Of a stretch of 22,563 nucleotides of DNA, positions 1 to 7,802 are shown piece by piece; positions within the stretch are counted from its first letter, which is position 1, and the number at the start of each line of letters is the position of its first letter. The notes below the pieces were generated by a model. The model was not told where the DNA came from and did not search any database. It saw only the letters and a program-made list of their open reading frames with translations. The stretch is from Bacteroidota bacterium. Its GTDB lineage: Bacteria > Bacteroidota > Bacteroidia > Flavobacteriales_D > Crocinitomicaceae. The translations under genes and the position numbers were made by a program. Where the stretch lies: contig VGML01000012.1 in the NCBI GenBank assembly GCA_016866415.1, forward strand, positions 1 through 22,563. The letters are read 5' to 3'.

Positions 1-363
1 TCGAAAGAAGAAATTATTTCTTTTCTCTCCATTTCGGAAAATCTTTGGTTAATCTTACCTCAGGATAAAATTTCTGACTTTAAGGCAGATAAAGAATCTT
101 GCTCATTTAAAGTTCAAGGAGGAATTACTATTTCATTAGTTCAAAATGGTAATGAAGACAATAAATTGTTTCTGAAGTCGGGAGAGAAAACACCTTTTCC
201 GTTTAATTTAACCATTCATTTGATAGAAAATGGGTCCTTGACAGATGGACATATACATTTTGATGGTGAAGTAAATGCCTTTTTAAAAATGATGGTTGAG
301 AAACCACTTTCTGCCTTGTTCAATTACATGTCAGAAAAACTGAAAAGTCACTTCGAGCAATAA
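1..363 (+). CDS. SRPBCC (START/CoxG-like) family protein, 3' portion only
   Basis: The gene runs in from beyond the left edge. Frame 1 is open from base 1 to a TAA at 361-363, giving the last 120 residues. The visible part alternates strands and ends in a long helix (NAFLKMMVEKPLSALFNYMSEKL), the usual finish of the helix-grip fold of SRPBCC proteins. No signal peptide or catalytic motif can be judged without the N-terminus. Homologues in Flavobacteriia commonly lie between pyrE and birA, and birA is indeed next; pyrE would be upstream, outside the window. Its last 16 bases overlap the 3' end of the convergent birA. The family binds hydrophobic ligands; the ligand here is unknown. The family call is by sequence feel and gene context, so moderate. 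Confidence 0.7.
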   Translation, partial: SKEEIISFLSISENLWLILPQDKISDFKADKESCSFKVQGGITISLVQNGNEDNKLFLKSGEKTPFPFNLTIHLIENGSLTDGHIHFDGEVNAFLKMMVEKPLSALFNYMSEKLKSHFEQ

Positions 364-1106
364 CGAATTTCCTTTATTCCATACTCTCTAACTTCCTCAT
401 CGACTTTAACTTCTAGGAATCCATTATTCTTTACTCCGATAATTTCACCTTCAAATTTTCCATTTTCATCTTCGTAAAAAGATTGTGTGTTTTTTTGATA
501 AAGGTGTGTTTCGTATGCCGACTTTCGTTTTTTGCTCTCACTTTCATCAAATTTACTAAAAAGTGAATTCATTTGATGGCATAATTCATTGAAAACGATT
601 TCAATAGAAATTTCTTTTTTTATATCTAATTGAATGCTTGTTGCCTCAATACCATTAAAATCAGTTTGATTAACATTTAGTCCAATACCAATAATTGAAT
701 TTGAAATGAATTCTCCGGAAAGTTGATTTTCAATTAAGATTCCAGCGATTTTTTTTCCTCGAATTAAAATATCGTTCGGCCACTTTATTTGTGACTCAAT
801 GTTAAATATTCCTAATGTTTTGACAATGCAAATGCTTGTTATCCAAGTTAATTCGTGTTGCCTCGATACTGACAGATTGTCGGGTTTAAAAATGAATGAA
901 ACCAATAAATTTTTTCCTGACTCAGAATGCCAAGAGTTTCCGCGTTGTCCCTTTCCAAAGGATTGCGAATCTGCCAGAATTGCCGTTCCATTTTGACAAA
1001 GTTGGTCTGAAATTAATGTGGCAGCAAAATTGTTGGTAGAATCAGTATGTGATAAATGAATGATTTCTTTTCCGAAAACGTTGACTATGGCATTTGATTG
1101 TTTCAT
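348..1106 (-). CDS. birA: Biotin--[acetyl-CoA-carboxylase] ligase
   Basis: Attaches biotin to the carrier domain of biotin-dependent carboxylases through biotinyl-5'-AMP; cytoplasmic. The 252-residue protein has the ligase core: the biotin/ATP loop GKGQRGNSW at about 51-59, KWPNDI at 108-113, and GKKIAGILIE at about 117-126 carrying the substrate lysine region. It begins directly with the catalytic domain, so it lacks the N-terminal DNA-binding helix-turn-helix of E. coli BirA and should not act as a repressor. A small C-terminal SH3-like domain (about 210-250) follows. The gene is divergent from rsfS across 56 bp and overlaps the SRPBCC gene tail to tail by 16 bp. The ATG at 1106 sits 10 nt after a good minus-strand -7 box (1124-1117). 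Confidence 0.95.
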   Translation of the reverse strand: MKQSNAIVNVFGKEIIHLSHTDSTNNFAATLISDQLCQNGTAILADSQSFGKGQRGNSWHSESGKNLLVSFIFKPDNLSVSRQHELTWITSICIVKTLGIFNIESQIKWPNDILIRGKKIAGILIENQLSGEFISNSIIGIGLNVNQTDFNGIEATSIQLDIKKEISIEIVFNELCHQMNSLFSKFDESESKKRKSAYETHLYQKNTQSFYEDENGKFEGEIIGVKNNGFLEVKVDEEVREYGIKEIRYCSK

Positions 1107-1116
1107 AAGGTAAGAC

Positions 1117-1124
1117 CAAAATTA
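1117..1124 (-). promoter_or_regulatory. Putative -7 box (TAATTTTG) for birA
   Basis: Read on the minus strand the octamer is a perfect TAnnTTTG, the -7 consensus of Bacteroidetes sigma-ABfr. Its last base is 10 nt before the birA ATG, so the leader would be only a few bases. No TTTG -33 element is found at the ideal distance. In AT-rich DNA this octamer also occurs by chance. Confidence 0.35.
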
Positions 1125-1136
1125 AAATTTATCAAC

Positions 1137-1144
1137 TAGATTTG
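1137..1144 (+). promoter_or_regulatory. Putative -7 box (TAGATTTG) for the rsfS-ftsH operon
   Basis: Perfect TAnnTTTG match 18 nt before the rsfS ATG in the 56-bp divergent gap with birA. It lies back to back with the birA -7 box, so the two promoters would share the region. A clear -33 element is not visible. The likely transcript start is near 1150. Confidence 0.45.
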
Positions 1145-1162
1145 TGTTTCAAGAATTAATAA

Positions 1163-1540
1163 ATGCGAAAAACTAAGAAAATTACTGAATCCGAACTATT
1201 GTGTAATACAATTGTTGAAGGAATGCAGGAAAATAAGGCGAAGGATATTGTGGTGCTCGACTTAAGACATTTGGACAGTGCAGTTTGTGATTTTTTTGTT
1301 ATTTGCAGTGGAGAGTCAAGCACACAAGTGGATGGAATCAGTAATTCAGTTACGCGTTTCACACGAAAAACTTTGAAGGAAAAGCCCTGGCACATTGAAG
1401 GAAAAAACAACAGCGAATGGATTTTATTGGATTACATCGATGTTGTGGCTCATATTTTTTATAAAGACGCACGCTCATTTTACGACATCGAAGATCTTTG
1501 GGCGGATGCCAACAGAACAGATATACCAAACATTCAGTAA
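1163..1540 (+). CDS. rsfS: Ribosomal silencing factor RsfS (Iojap family)
   Basis: RsfS binds ribosomal protein uL14 on the 50S subunit and blocks joining to 30S when nutrients are low. The 125-residue protein has the family length and signatures: DLRHLDSAVCDFFVICSG at about 33-50 and the C-terminal block WILLDYIDVVAHIF followed by RSFYDIEDLWADA. The ATG at 1163 follows a -7 promoter box. ftsH begins 9 bp after the stop, so the two are almost certainly co-transcribed; rsfS directly before ftsH is a common Bacteroidetes arrangement. Confidence 0.95.
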   Translation: MRKTKKITESELLCNTIVEGMQENKAKDIVVLDLRHLDSAVCDFFVICSGESSTQVDGISNSVTRFTRKTLKEKPWHIEGKNNSEWILLDYIDVVAHIFYKDARSFYDIEDLWADANRTDIPNIQ

Positions 1541-1549
1541 TAAGGAATT

Positions 1550-3625
1550 ATGTCAGAAAACAAAAGAAAAAATCCATTTTCAATTTATTGGATTTATGCA
1601 ATTTTAGGAGTCGCGTTAATTGTGGCTGAAATTTATTGGAATTCAGGTTCACGCGCAGTCATAACCAAAAAGAATACTTTATTGGAACTAATAGACCAAC
1701 AAGGGGTTAAAAACGTAAAAATCGTTAATCAATCCTGCTGCGAATTTGAACTAACAACCAAGGGGATTCAACTTGTAAATCAAGCGAAATCCGGTGAATT
1801 AAGTGAAATGAAAAAGGTGATTAAACGATCATCAAATAAAGGTAAGTCAATCGTTTTTGAGTTGGAGAATATTGGAAGTCATGCCAACTTTGAGAAAGCA
1901 TTGGAAGAACATGGTTACAACAATTATGAAAATGTCACGCAAGTAAACTACCTGATTAATATTCTAAATTACATTCTGCCTTTCGCTCTAATTATCGTCA
2001 TTTGGATATTTGTTATGAGAAGAATGTCTGGTGGAGGTGGTGGAGGCGGTGGCCAAATTTTCAACATCGGTAAATCGAAAGCTCAGGTTTACGAAAAAGG
2101 CAAAACAACCAATGTTACCTTTAAAGATGTTGCGGGTTTGCAAGGAGCGAAAGAAGAAATCGTAGAAATCGTAGAATTTCTAAAAAACCCTAAGAAATAC
2201 ACCGAGCTTGGTGCGAAAATACCGAAAGGAGCTTTATTAGTAGGTCCTCCGGGAACAGGTAAAACTTTATTAGCGAAAGCTGTTGCTGGTGAAGCAAAAG
2301 TTCCATTTTTCTCCTTATCAGGTTCTGATTTCGTTGAAATGTTTGTAGGAGTTGGTGCATCACGCGTTCGCGATTTATTCAGACAAGCCAAAGAAAAAGC
2401 ACCTTCCATTATTTTTATTGATGAAATCGATGCAATTGGTCGTGCAAGAGGTAAGAATAATGGTTTCAATTCGAATGATGAACGAGAGAATACATTGAAC
2501 CAGCTTCTTACAGAAATGGATGGTTTTGGAACAAATTCAGGTGTTATTATTTTAGCAGCAACGAACCGAGCGGATGTGTTGGATAGTGCTTTAATGAGAG
2601 CAGGTAGATTTGATAGACAAATTTACGTTGACATGCCGGATATTAATGAACGAAAGGAAATCTTCCAAGTTCACTTAAAGCCATTGAAGTTGGAAAAGGA
2701 TATTGATATCGACTTTTTAGCTAAGCAAACTCCAGGATTTTCCGGTGCCGATATTGCCAACTTATGTAACGAAGCAGCCTTGATAGCGGCAAGAAAAGAT
2801 AAAAAGCATGTTGAAAAACAAGATTTCTTAGATGCCGTTGATCGCATCGTTGGTGGGTTAGAAAAGAAAAATAAAATCATAACAAAAGACGAAAAGAAAG
2901 CAATAGCCTTTCATGAAGCTGGTCACGCCACGATTTCTTGGTTACTGCAATATGCACATCCGCTGGTGAAAGTTACGATAGTTCCTCGAGGTCAGTCGCT
3001 TGGAGCAGCATGGTATTTGCCTGAGGAAAGAAGCATAACGACAACTGAACAAATTTTAGATCAAATGTGCTCGGCTCTTGGCGGTCGTGCTGCAGAGGAA
3101 TTAATTTTTGGTAAAATCAGTACAGGAGCTTTGAGCGACTTAGAAAAAGTCACAAAACAAGCATATGCAATGGTCTCTATTTATGGATTAAACAAGCGAG
3201 TTGGAAATATATCATTTTATGATTCTCAAGGTCGAGATATGTTTACAAAACCATATTCAGATGAAACTGCTCGCGTAATTGATGAAGAGGTTAGTAAATT
3301 GATTGAAAGTCAATATCAGCGAGCACTTAAGGTTCTAACTGAAAACAAAGATAAGTTAACTGAATTGGCGAATAAACTGTTAACAAACGAGGTTATTTTC
3401 AAAGAAGATTTGGAACTTATTTTCGGTAAAAGACCTTGGGATATATCAGAGATTTCACATCTATCAGAACCACAGGAATCTGCTAATTCTTCAGTTGCAG
3501 CTGAAATTGAAACAGAAGAAAAAACTATTGAATCCTCTGTAGAACAAACCAAATCAGAAAATGATTCTGATACGAGCACTGATAGACTTGACGACTCTAA
3601 TTCAGAAGAGTCAAAAAATGCTTGA
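1550..3625 (+). CDS. ftsH: ATP-dependent zinc metalloprotease FtsH
   Basis: Membrane-anchored AAA+ protease that extracts and degrades misfolded membrane proteins and short-lived regulators. The 691 residues contain, in order: TM1 (about 11-31), a periplasmic domain, TM2 (about 135-157), a run of eight glycines at 161-168, the Walker A motif GPPGTGKT at 232-239, Walker B IIFIDEID at about 287-294, the second region of homology with RAGRFDRQ arginine fingers, the zinc motif HEAGH at 455-459 and a probable third ligand D530 in SDLEKVTKQAY. The C-terminal tail of about 60 residues is Ser/Glu/Asp-rich and probably disordered. All catalytic residues are present. The start follows an AAGGAA stretch. 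The stop TGA at 3623-3625 lies just before the next gene's ATG at 3631. Confidence 0.98.
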   Translation: MSENKRKNPFSIYWIYAILGVALIVAEIYWNSGSRAVITKKNTLLELIDQQGVKNVKIVNQSCCEFELTTKGIQLVNQAKSGELSEMKKVIKRSSNKGKSIVFELENIGSHANFEKALEEHGYNNYENVTQVNYLINILNYILPFALIIVIWIFVMRRMSGGGGGGGGQIFNIGKSKAQVYEKGKTTNVTFKDVAGLQGAKEEIVEIVEFLKNPKKYTELGAKIPKGALLVGPPGTGKTLLAKAVAGEAKVPFFSLSGSDFVEMFVGVGASRVRDLFRQAKEKAPSIIFIDEIDAIGRARGKNNGFNSNDERENTLNQLLTEMDGFGTNSGVIILAATNRADVLDSALMRAGRFDRQIYVDMPDINERKEIFQVHLKPLKLEKDIDIDFLAKQTPGFSGADIANLCNEAALIAARKDKKHVEKQDFLDAVDRIVGGLEKKNKIITKDEKKAIAFHEAGHATISWLLQYAHPLVKVTIVPRGQSLGAAWYLPEERSITTTEQILDQMCSALGGRAAEELIFGKISTGALSDLEKVTKQAYAMVSIYGLNKRVGNISFYDSQGRDMFTKPYSDETARVIDEEVSKLIESQYQRALKVLTENKDKLTELANKLLTNEVIFKEDLELIFGKRPWDISEISHLSEPQESANSSVAAEIETEEKTIESSVEQTKSENDSDTSTDRLDDSNSEESKNA

Positions 3626-3630
3626 TTCGA

Positions 3631-3825
3631 ATGATATTGGTTTTAGATACCATTAATTTGATTTTATTCGAGGAAATAAAAGCACTTTTGAAATCCGTTG
3701 AAATTCCTTTTGTGGCAAAAAATAACGCTTCATCTATGTTTAATAATTTCGGTAATTACGAAATATATGTAACTTCGGAGTTTGAAACCAGCGCAAAAGA
3801 ATTGATTAATAATGCCATTGGGTAA
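3631..3825 (+). CDS. DUF2007-type small putative signal-transducing protein
   Basis: A 64-residue protein between ftsH and cdsA. It has the beta-alpha-beta pattern of DUF2007 proteins: a strand (MILVLDTINL), a helix that spans EEIKALLKSVEIPF, and a second strand (YEIYVTSEFETSAKELI). The family is ferredoxin-like in fold and without a proven function, despite its 'signal transducing' label. I prefer ATG 3631 to the in-frame TTG at 3622, which lies inside the ftsH stop region. Its 3' end overlaps the cdsA start by 14 bp, which argues for translational coupling. The family call is moderate; that it is a real gene is supported by its tight fit in the operon. Confidence 0.75.
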   Translation: MILVLDTINLILFEEIKALLKSVEIPFVAKNNASSMFNNFGNYEIYVTSEFETSAKELINNAIG

Positions 3826-4639
3826 TCTCGCGACAAGAAGTATAACCGGTTTAATTTTTGGAATCGTTGTAATTGGTTCCATTCTTTGGGATCCTTACGC
3901 CCAATCATTGGTTTTTTCTATTTTTATGGTTCTTGGACTGATTGAATTTTATCGTCTATTTAAAAATCATGAAATTGTACAAGTTAGTCACGAAATTGGA
4001 TTGTTCATTGGTATTTTCATTTTTTTGTTATTGGTTGGTGTGAGTATGAAGCTTCTCCCACTTATTTCAATTACAGTCATATTCCCCTTGTTTTTTACGC
4101 TTATTTTGAACGAGTTATGGAAGAAAAAGGATCATCCGATTATAAATATTTCAGTTCTTGTATTCGGAGTTATTTATATTGTGGTGCCTTTTTATTTAAC
4201 AATTGATTTAAATCTAAGAAGCACAAGCTATCTTCCAACAGTTGTAGGGATGTACTTCCTTATTTGGACCAATGATTCTTTTGCTTACTTCAGCGGGAGG
4301 TTGTTTGGGAAACGAAAACTTTTTGAACGTATTTCACCGAAAAAAACCTGGGAGGGAACAATTGGCGGAGTATTATTTACTCTTCTAGTAGGATACCTAA
4401 TTGGTGCCTTTATAAATAAAGGGCAAGAATTATTTTGGGTAATCGCGGCTGTAATCGTTGCCCCGTGTGCAATCTATGGAGATCTGCTGGAATCATTATT
4501 CAAACGAAGTTTAAACATTAAAGATTCAGGAAAAATTTTACCCGGACATGGTGGCATTTTAGATCGTTTTGATGCGGTATTATTTACCATACCGTTTTTT
4601 TACTGTTGGTCGATTATTTATACATATTGGCAAAAATGA
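3812..4639 (+). CDS. cdsA: Phosphatidate cytidylyltransferase
   Basis: Makes CDP-diacylglycerol from phosphatidic acid and CTP, the branch point of bacterial phospholipid synthesis; integral inner-membrane enzyme. The 275-residue protein has about eight hydrophobic segments, TNDSFAYFSGRLFGKRK at about 153-169, SPKKTWEGTIGG at 175-186 and a full CdsA signature at 228-254 (KRS, KDSGK, PGHGGILDRFD). The ATG lies inside the 3' end of the DUF2007 gene, and psd starts 5 nt after the stop. With psd it forms a phosphatidylethanolamine module; a serine transferase (pssA) is not in the window. Confidence 0.96.
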   Translation: MPLGNLATRSITGLIFGIVVIGSILWDPYAQSLVFSIFMVLGLIEFYRLFKNHEIVQVSHEIGLFIGIFIFLLLVGVSMKLLPLISITVIFPLFFTLILNELWKKKDHPIINISVLVFGVIYIVVPFYLTIDLNLRSTSYLPTVVGMYFLIWTNDSFAYFSGRLFGKRKLFERISPKKTWEGTIGGVLFTLLVGYLIGAFINKGQELFWVIAAVIVAPCAIYGDLLESLFKRSLNIKDSGKILPGHGGILDRFDAVLFTIPFFYCWSIIYTYWQK

Positions 4640-4643
4640 AGCT

Positions 4644-5306
4644 ATGAAATTACATCGCGAAGGTTATGGAATTATGGCAGGGACACTGGTTGCTGTTCTG
4701 GGATTAACTGCTCTAAATTATTGGGCATTCAGTAAATGTGATTCAACCATTCTTTTATGGTTAATTGAATCGGTATTACTAACATTTCTTATTCTCGTTG
4801 TTCAATTTTTCCGTGTTCCAAAGAGAGATTGTCCTTTTGGCGAAAATGATATTGTATGTCCTGCAGATGGAAAAGTTGTAGTGGTTGAAGAAGTAGAAGA
4901 GAATGAGTATTTCAAGGATAAACGAATTCAAATCTCCATTTTTATGTCACCCTTGAATGTGCATGCGAATTTCTTTCCAATTTGCGGTGAAACAACTTAT
5001 GTGAAATACCATCCAGGATTATTTCTTGTAGCATGGCATCCAAAAAGCAGCACAGATAATGAGCGTTCTAGCATTGTGGTTAAACATTCGAGTGATAAGG
5101 AAATTTTATTTCGACAAGTTGCCGGTGCAGTAGCAAGAAGGATTTGTTATTATGCCCAAGTTGGAAAAACGGCTATACAAGGAGAAGAATTTGGTTTTAT
5201 CAAATTTGGTTCAAGAATTGATGTCTTTTTACCACTTGATTCCAAAATAGATGTTAAAATTGGCGATATTGTCAAGGCAAAAACAACTAGGTTGGCTCAT
5301 TTTTAA
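4644..5306 (+). CDS. psd: Phosphatidylserine decarboxylase proenzyme
   Basis: Decarboxylates phosphatidylserine to phosphatidylethanolamine. The 220-residue product is the short form of the family. Two hydrophobic segments lie near the N-terminus (about 11-30 and 34-54). The self-cleavage site is in FIKFGSRIDVFLP: Gly189-Ser190, where Ser190 becomes the pyruvoyl cofactor of the alpha chain. I chose ATG 4644 because MKLHREGYG is the usual family start; an open extension back to 4569 lies wholly inside cdsA. It is the last gene of the rsfS-ftsH-cdsA operon, since the next gene has its own promoter-like sequence. Confidence 0.95.
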   Translation: MKLHREGYGIMAGTLVAVLGLTALNYWAFSKCDSTILLWLIESVLLTFLILVVQFFRVPKRDCPFGENDIVCPADGKVVVVEEVEENEYFKDKRIQISIFMSPLNVHANFFPICGETTYVKYHPGLFLVAWHPKSSTDNERSSIVVKHSSDKEILFRQVAGAVARRICYYAQVGKTAIQGEEFGFIKFGSRIDVFLPLDSKIDVKIGDIVKAKTTRLAHF

Positions 5307-5323
5307 ATTTTTTAATAACTTTA
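5292..5323 (+). promoter_or_regulatory. Putative promoter (TTG -33, TAACTTTA -7) for the Lys/Cys-rich protein gene
   Basis: TTG at 5292-5294 and TAACTTTA at 5316-5323 are 21 nt apart, within the range for Bacteroidetes promoters; the -7 box has one mismatch to TAnnTTTG. The -33 lies inside the end of psd. The leader to the ATG at 5340 would be about 10 nt. Confidence 0.35.
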
Positions 5324-5339
5324 CTAAAAAATAAGTATT

Positions 5340-5540
5340 ATGAAAAAAATATTTTTAGCTCTAGCATTAACTGCATTTGTTGGTTCATTGGCAACTTCTT
5401 CTTACGCAGCTGTTACAGGTGTGAAAATAGAGAAAAAAGACGATGATAAGAAAAAAAAGAAGAAAAAGAAAAAATCAGGATGTTGCTCAACAAAGCAAGC
5501 ACAGGAGAAATCTTGTTGTTCAAAGAAAGCAGCGAACTAA
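5340..5540 (+). CDS. Small secreted Lys-rich protein with paired cysteines
   Basis: A 66-residue protein of unknown function. A signal peptide is clear: MKK, a hydrophobic core of about residues 4-18, and a likely signal peptidase I site near Ala23 or Ala24. The mature part of about 42 residues is nearly all polar: Asp34-36, nine lysines at 37-45, then two CC pairs at 48-49 and 59-60 (GCCST and SCCSK). The spacing suggests disulfides or binding of a thiophilic metal, but nothing shows which. It has its own promoter-like sequence and is closed by a strong terminator, so it is a single-gene unit. Short Lys/Cys-rich exported proteins of this kind occur in other Bacteroidetes; I know no assigned role. 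Confidence 0.75.
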   Translation: MKKIFLALALTAFVGSLATSSYAAVTGVKIEKKDDDKKKKKKKKKSGCCSTKQAQEKSCCSKKAAN

Positions 5541-5556
5541 TTAAATTCAACTAAAC

Positions 5557-5590
5557 AAAAAAACGTCGGAGATTTTTCCGACGTTTTTTT
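5557..5590. terminator. Bidirectional rho-independent terminator
   Basis: A 14-bp perfect inverted repeat (5557-5570 with 5577-5590) has a 6-nt loop. The core ACGTCGGA pairs with TCCGACGT and is flanked by six A on the left and six T on the right. It works on both strands, between the Lys/Cys-rich gene (plus) and the acyl-CoA synthetase (minus), which converge here. Confidence 0.92.
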
Positions 5591-5607
5591 ATGCATTAAA
5601 CTTTCAA

Positions 5608-7389
5608 TTAACTGTAAATGGATTGATATTCTTTTTGATACTTGGCTAAAATTTTCTTTCTCTTAAACTTCAGTGTCGGTGTCAATTCATCTCCTTCAAT
5701 TGTAAATTCTTTAGGAAGAAGGACGATTTTTTTGATTTGTTCCCAATTTCCGAATCCTTGATTGAAGTTATTAACCTCGTCTTTTATTTGTTTGTATACA
5801 GATTCATTGGCTGCGATTTCTTCATTGGTTACATTCTCTAAATTCAAACCATTTTTTGAGCTCCATTCTTTAATAAAAGCAAAACAAGGCACGATAAATG
5901 CTGCTGGAAATTTCTCGTTTTCCCCGATAACCATGATTTGTTCGATAAATCGGGATTCCTTGAATTTATTTTCCATAGCTTGAGGTGCGATGTACTTTCC
6001 ACCTGAAGTTTTGAAGATTTCCTTTTTACGATCCGTAATTTTCAAGAATTTTTCTTCCTGAAAAATTCAATATCCACCAGTGTGAAACCAACCATCTTTG
6101 TCAATAACTTCATCGGTTGCAGTTTGATTGTTATAGTATCCTAGCATTACGTTTGGACCTTTAACTAGTATTTCCCCATCCTCTGCTATTTGAACTTGAA
6201 CACCATCAATTAAGGTTCCAACTGTGCCAATTCGAATTCCTCGATCAAAAGAGTTTACGGAAACCACTGGTGATGTTTCTGTCAAACCATATCCTTCTAA
6301 AATTGGAATGTTTGCAGCAAGGAAAATCCGAGCTAATCGAGGTTGGAGGGCAGCGCTTCCAGATGCAATAGCACGAACATTCCCACCCAAAGCCAATTGC
6401 CATTTAGAGAATATTAACTTACGTGCAATCGCCAATTTGACTTTATACCAACCTGATTTACCAACCACATCATATTCTTCAGCAAGACCAACAGCCCAAA
6501 AGAATAATTTTCTTTTAACACCTGTCAAAGAATCTCCAGTTGCCATAATTTTATCAAATACCTTCTCAATTAATCTTGGCACCGCCGTAAATACATCCGG
6601 TTTTACCTCACGAATATTGTCTCCAATCGTATCCATGGATTCTGCAAAATGAATGGAACAACCAAGGTACATATACAAGTAGTGTAGCATGCGCTCGTAA
6701 ACGTGACAAACCGGTAAAAATGTTAAAACACTTGAATTATTGTCAGCAGGTATCCTTGGTTTACAAGCTTCTAAATTAGATAATAAATTGTTGTGTGAAA
6801 GCATTACTCCTTTTGGGTTTCCTGTTGTCCCTGAGGTATATATTATTGTAACTAAATCTTCGCGTTTTACCTCGTTCATTCTGAGATGAACTTCCGATTC
6901 AGGTGTTGAAGATGCCGCTTCGAAAATATGTTTCCAATTGACAAACCCCTCAAGATCATCAAATGTGAAAAGATGAATTAGGCCTGCGATTTCGCTTTTA
7001 ATGTTATTTATTTTATTTGCGAGTTCTAAATTTGAAACTACACATATTTTAACTTGTGCATCGTTAAATATGAATTTATAATCGTTTTCAGAAATATTCG
7101 GATAGACAGGAACAAGAATGGCTCCAATTTGCTGAACACCGATATCTAAAATATTCCATTCTACACGATTTGAACTAGCCACGGCCACCTTATCTCCCGG
7201 CTTAATTCCCAATGAAATCAACCCCTTTGAAACTTCCATGGCGCGAAGAATAAATTCACTCGTTGAAATAGGTTCCCAATTCCCCATTATCTTAGAAACA
7301 AACATCTTTGGATTTGGGAAGTTTTTTTGTTGCCAATAAGGAATATCAAATAATCTTTCTGTTCTTGTCATTTTATTTATTTTAGTCAT
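5608..7389 (-). pseudogene. Long-chain acyl-CoA synthetase (AMP-binding), interrupted by an in-frame TGA
   Basis: Activates fatty acids to acyl-CoA through an acyl-adenylate. Two same-frame open stretches form one protein of normal family length (about 593 codons): 7389-6067 (440 residues) and 6066-5608. The N-part has the AMP-binding signature YTSGTTGNPKGV at about 184-195 and GYGLTETSP at 366-374. The C-part resumes with LKITDRKKEIFKTSGGKY, the hinge of the family. The break falls exactly at the conserved HTGD motif: the sequence reads HTGGY then TGA (6069-6067), losing the ribose-binding Asp. Moving one G restores HTGDIGIF in frame. It could therefore be a sequencing or consensus error, or a recent pseudogene. 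It lies 73 bp after the minus-strand 86-aa gene and ends at the bidirectional terminator. The family is certain; functionality is not. Confidence 0.9.
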
Positions 7390-7462
7390 CTAATATAGAT
7401 AAAATGACAAACAATTACAATTTATTTGTAAAAAGAAATTTTAAGAAATAATTGGAATTTTT

Positions 7463-7723
7463 TTATAAATTCAAGGTGTTTAGACTTTCTATAAAGTTTT
7501 CCGCATTTTCATCTAATTCAATAGCTATTGCGCGAAATTCAGATTTCGTCTTTGCTGAGTTCATCTTAGACAGTGCATTATTGTAAAAATTGACAGCGTC
7601 ATCAATTAGTTTCTCGCATGATTCAAATTTATCAGGATTTAATTCCTGAATGTAAATGCACTCATCAATTACATCAAAAACCAATGAATTTATACTCTTT
7701 TTTAAATCTCTTTTATTCGCCAT
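7463..7723 (-). CDS. Conserved small helical protein of unknown function
   Basis: An 86-residue protein beginning MANKRDLKKSIN. It is almost entirely predicted helix, acidic overall, with no membrane segment, signal peptide or cysteine motif beyond two isolated cysteines. The N-terminal MANKRDLKK pattern is one I associate with small conserved hypothetical proteins of Flavobacteriia, but I cannot name a function. It lies upstream of, and on the same strand as, the acyl-CoA synthetase (73 bp gap), so they may be co-transcribed. The start is supported by a minus-strand -7 box (7744-7737) 13 nt before the ATG. Confidence 0.75.
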   Translation of the reverse strand: MANKRDLKKSINSLVFDVIDECIYIQELNPDKFESCEKLIDDAVNFYNNALSKMNSAKTKSEFRAIAIELDENAENFIESLNTLNL

Positions 7724-7736
7724 TTTAATTTTTAAG

Positions 7737-7744
7737 CAAAAATA
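7737..7744 (-). promoter_or_regulatory. Putative -7 box (TATTTTTG) for the 86-aa gene
   Basis: Perfect TAnnTTTG on the minus strand, 13 nt before the ATG at 7723. No TTTG -33 element is seen about 19 nt further upstream. It would drive the 86-aa gene and perhaps the acyl-CoA synthetase behind it. Confidence 0.35.
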
Positions 7745-7802
7745 ATTGGAATATGTGTAGTTTCTTGCTGAGTATTAAAAACATTTGAACATTACATTTT
7801 GA

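Noticed and set aside
4569..4643. Upstream extension of psd into cdsA
   Set aside because: It lies entirely within cdsA and lacks family resemblance; MKLHREGYG at 4644 is the normal start.
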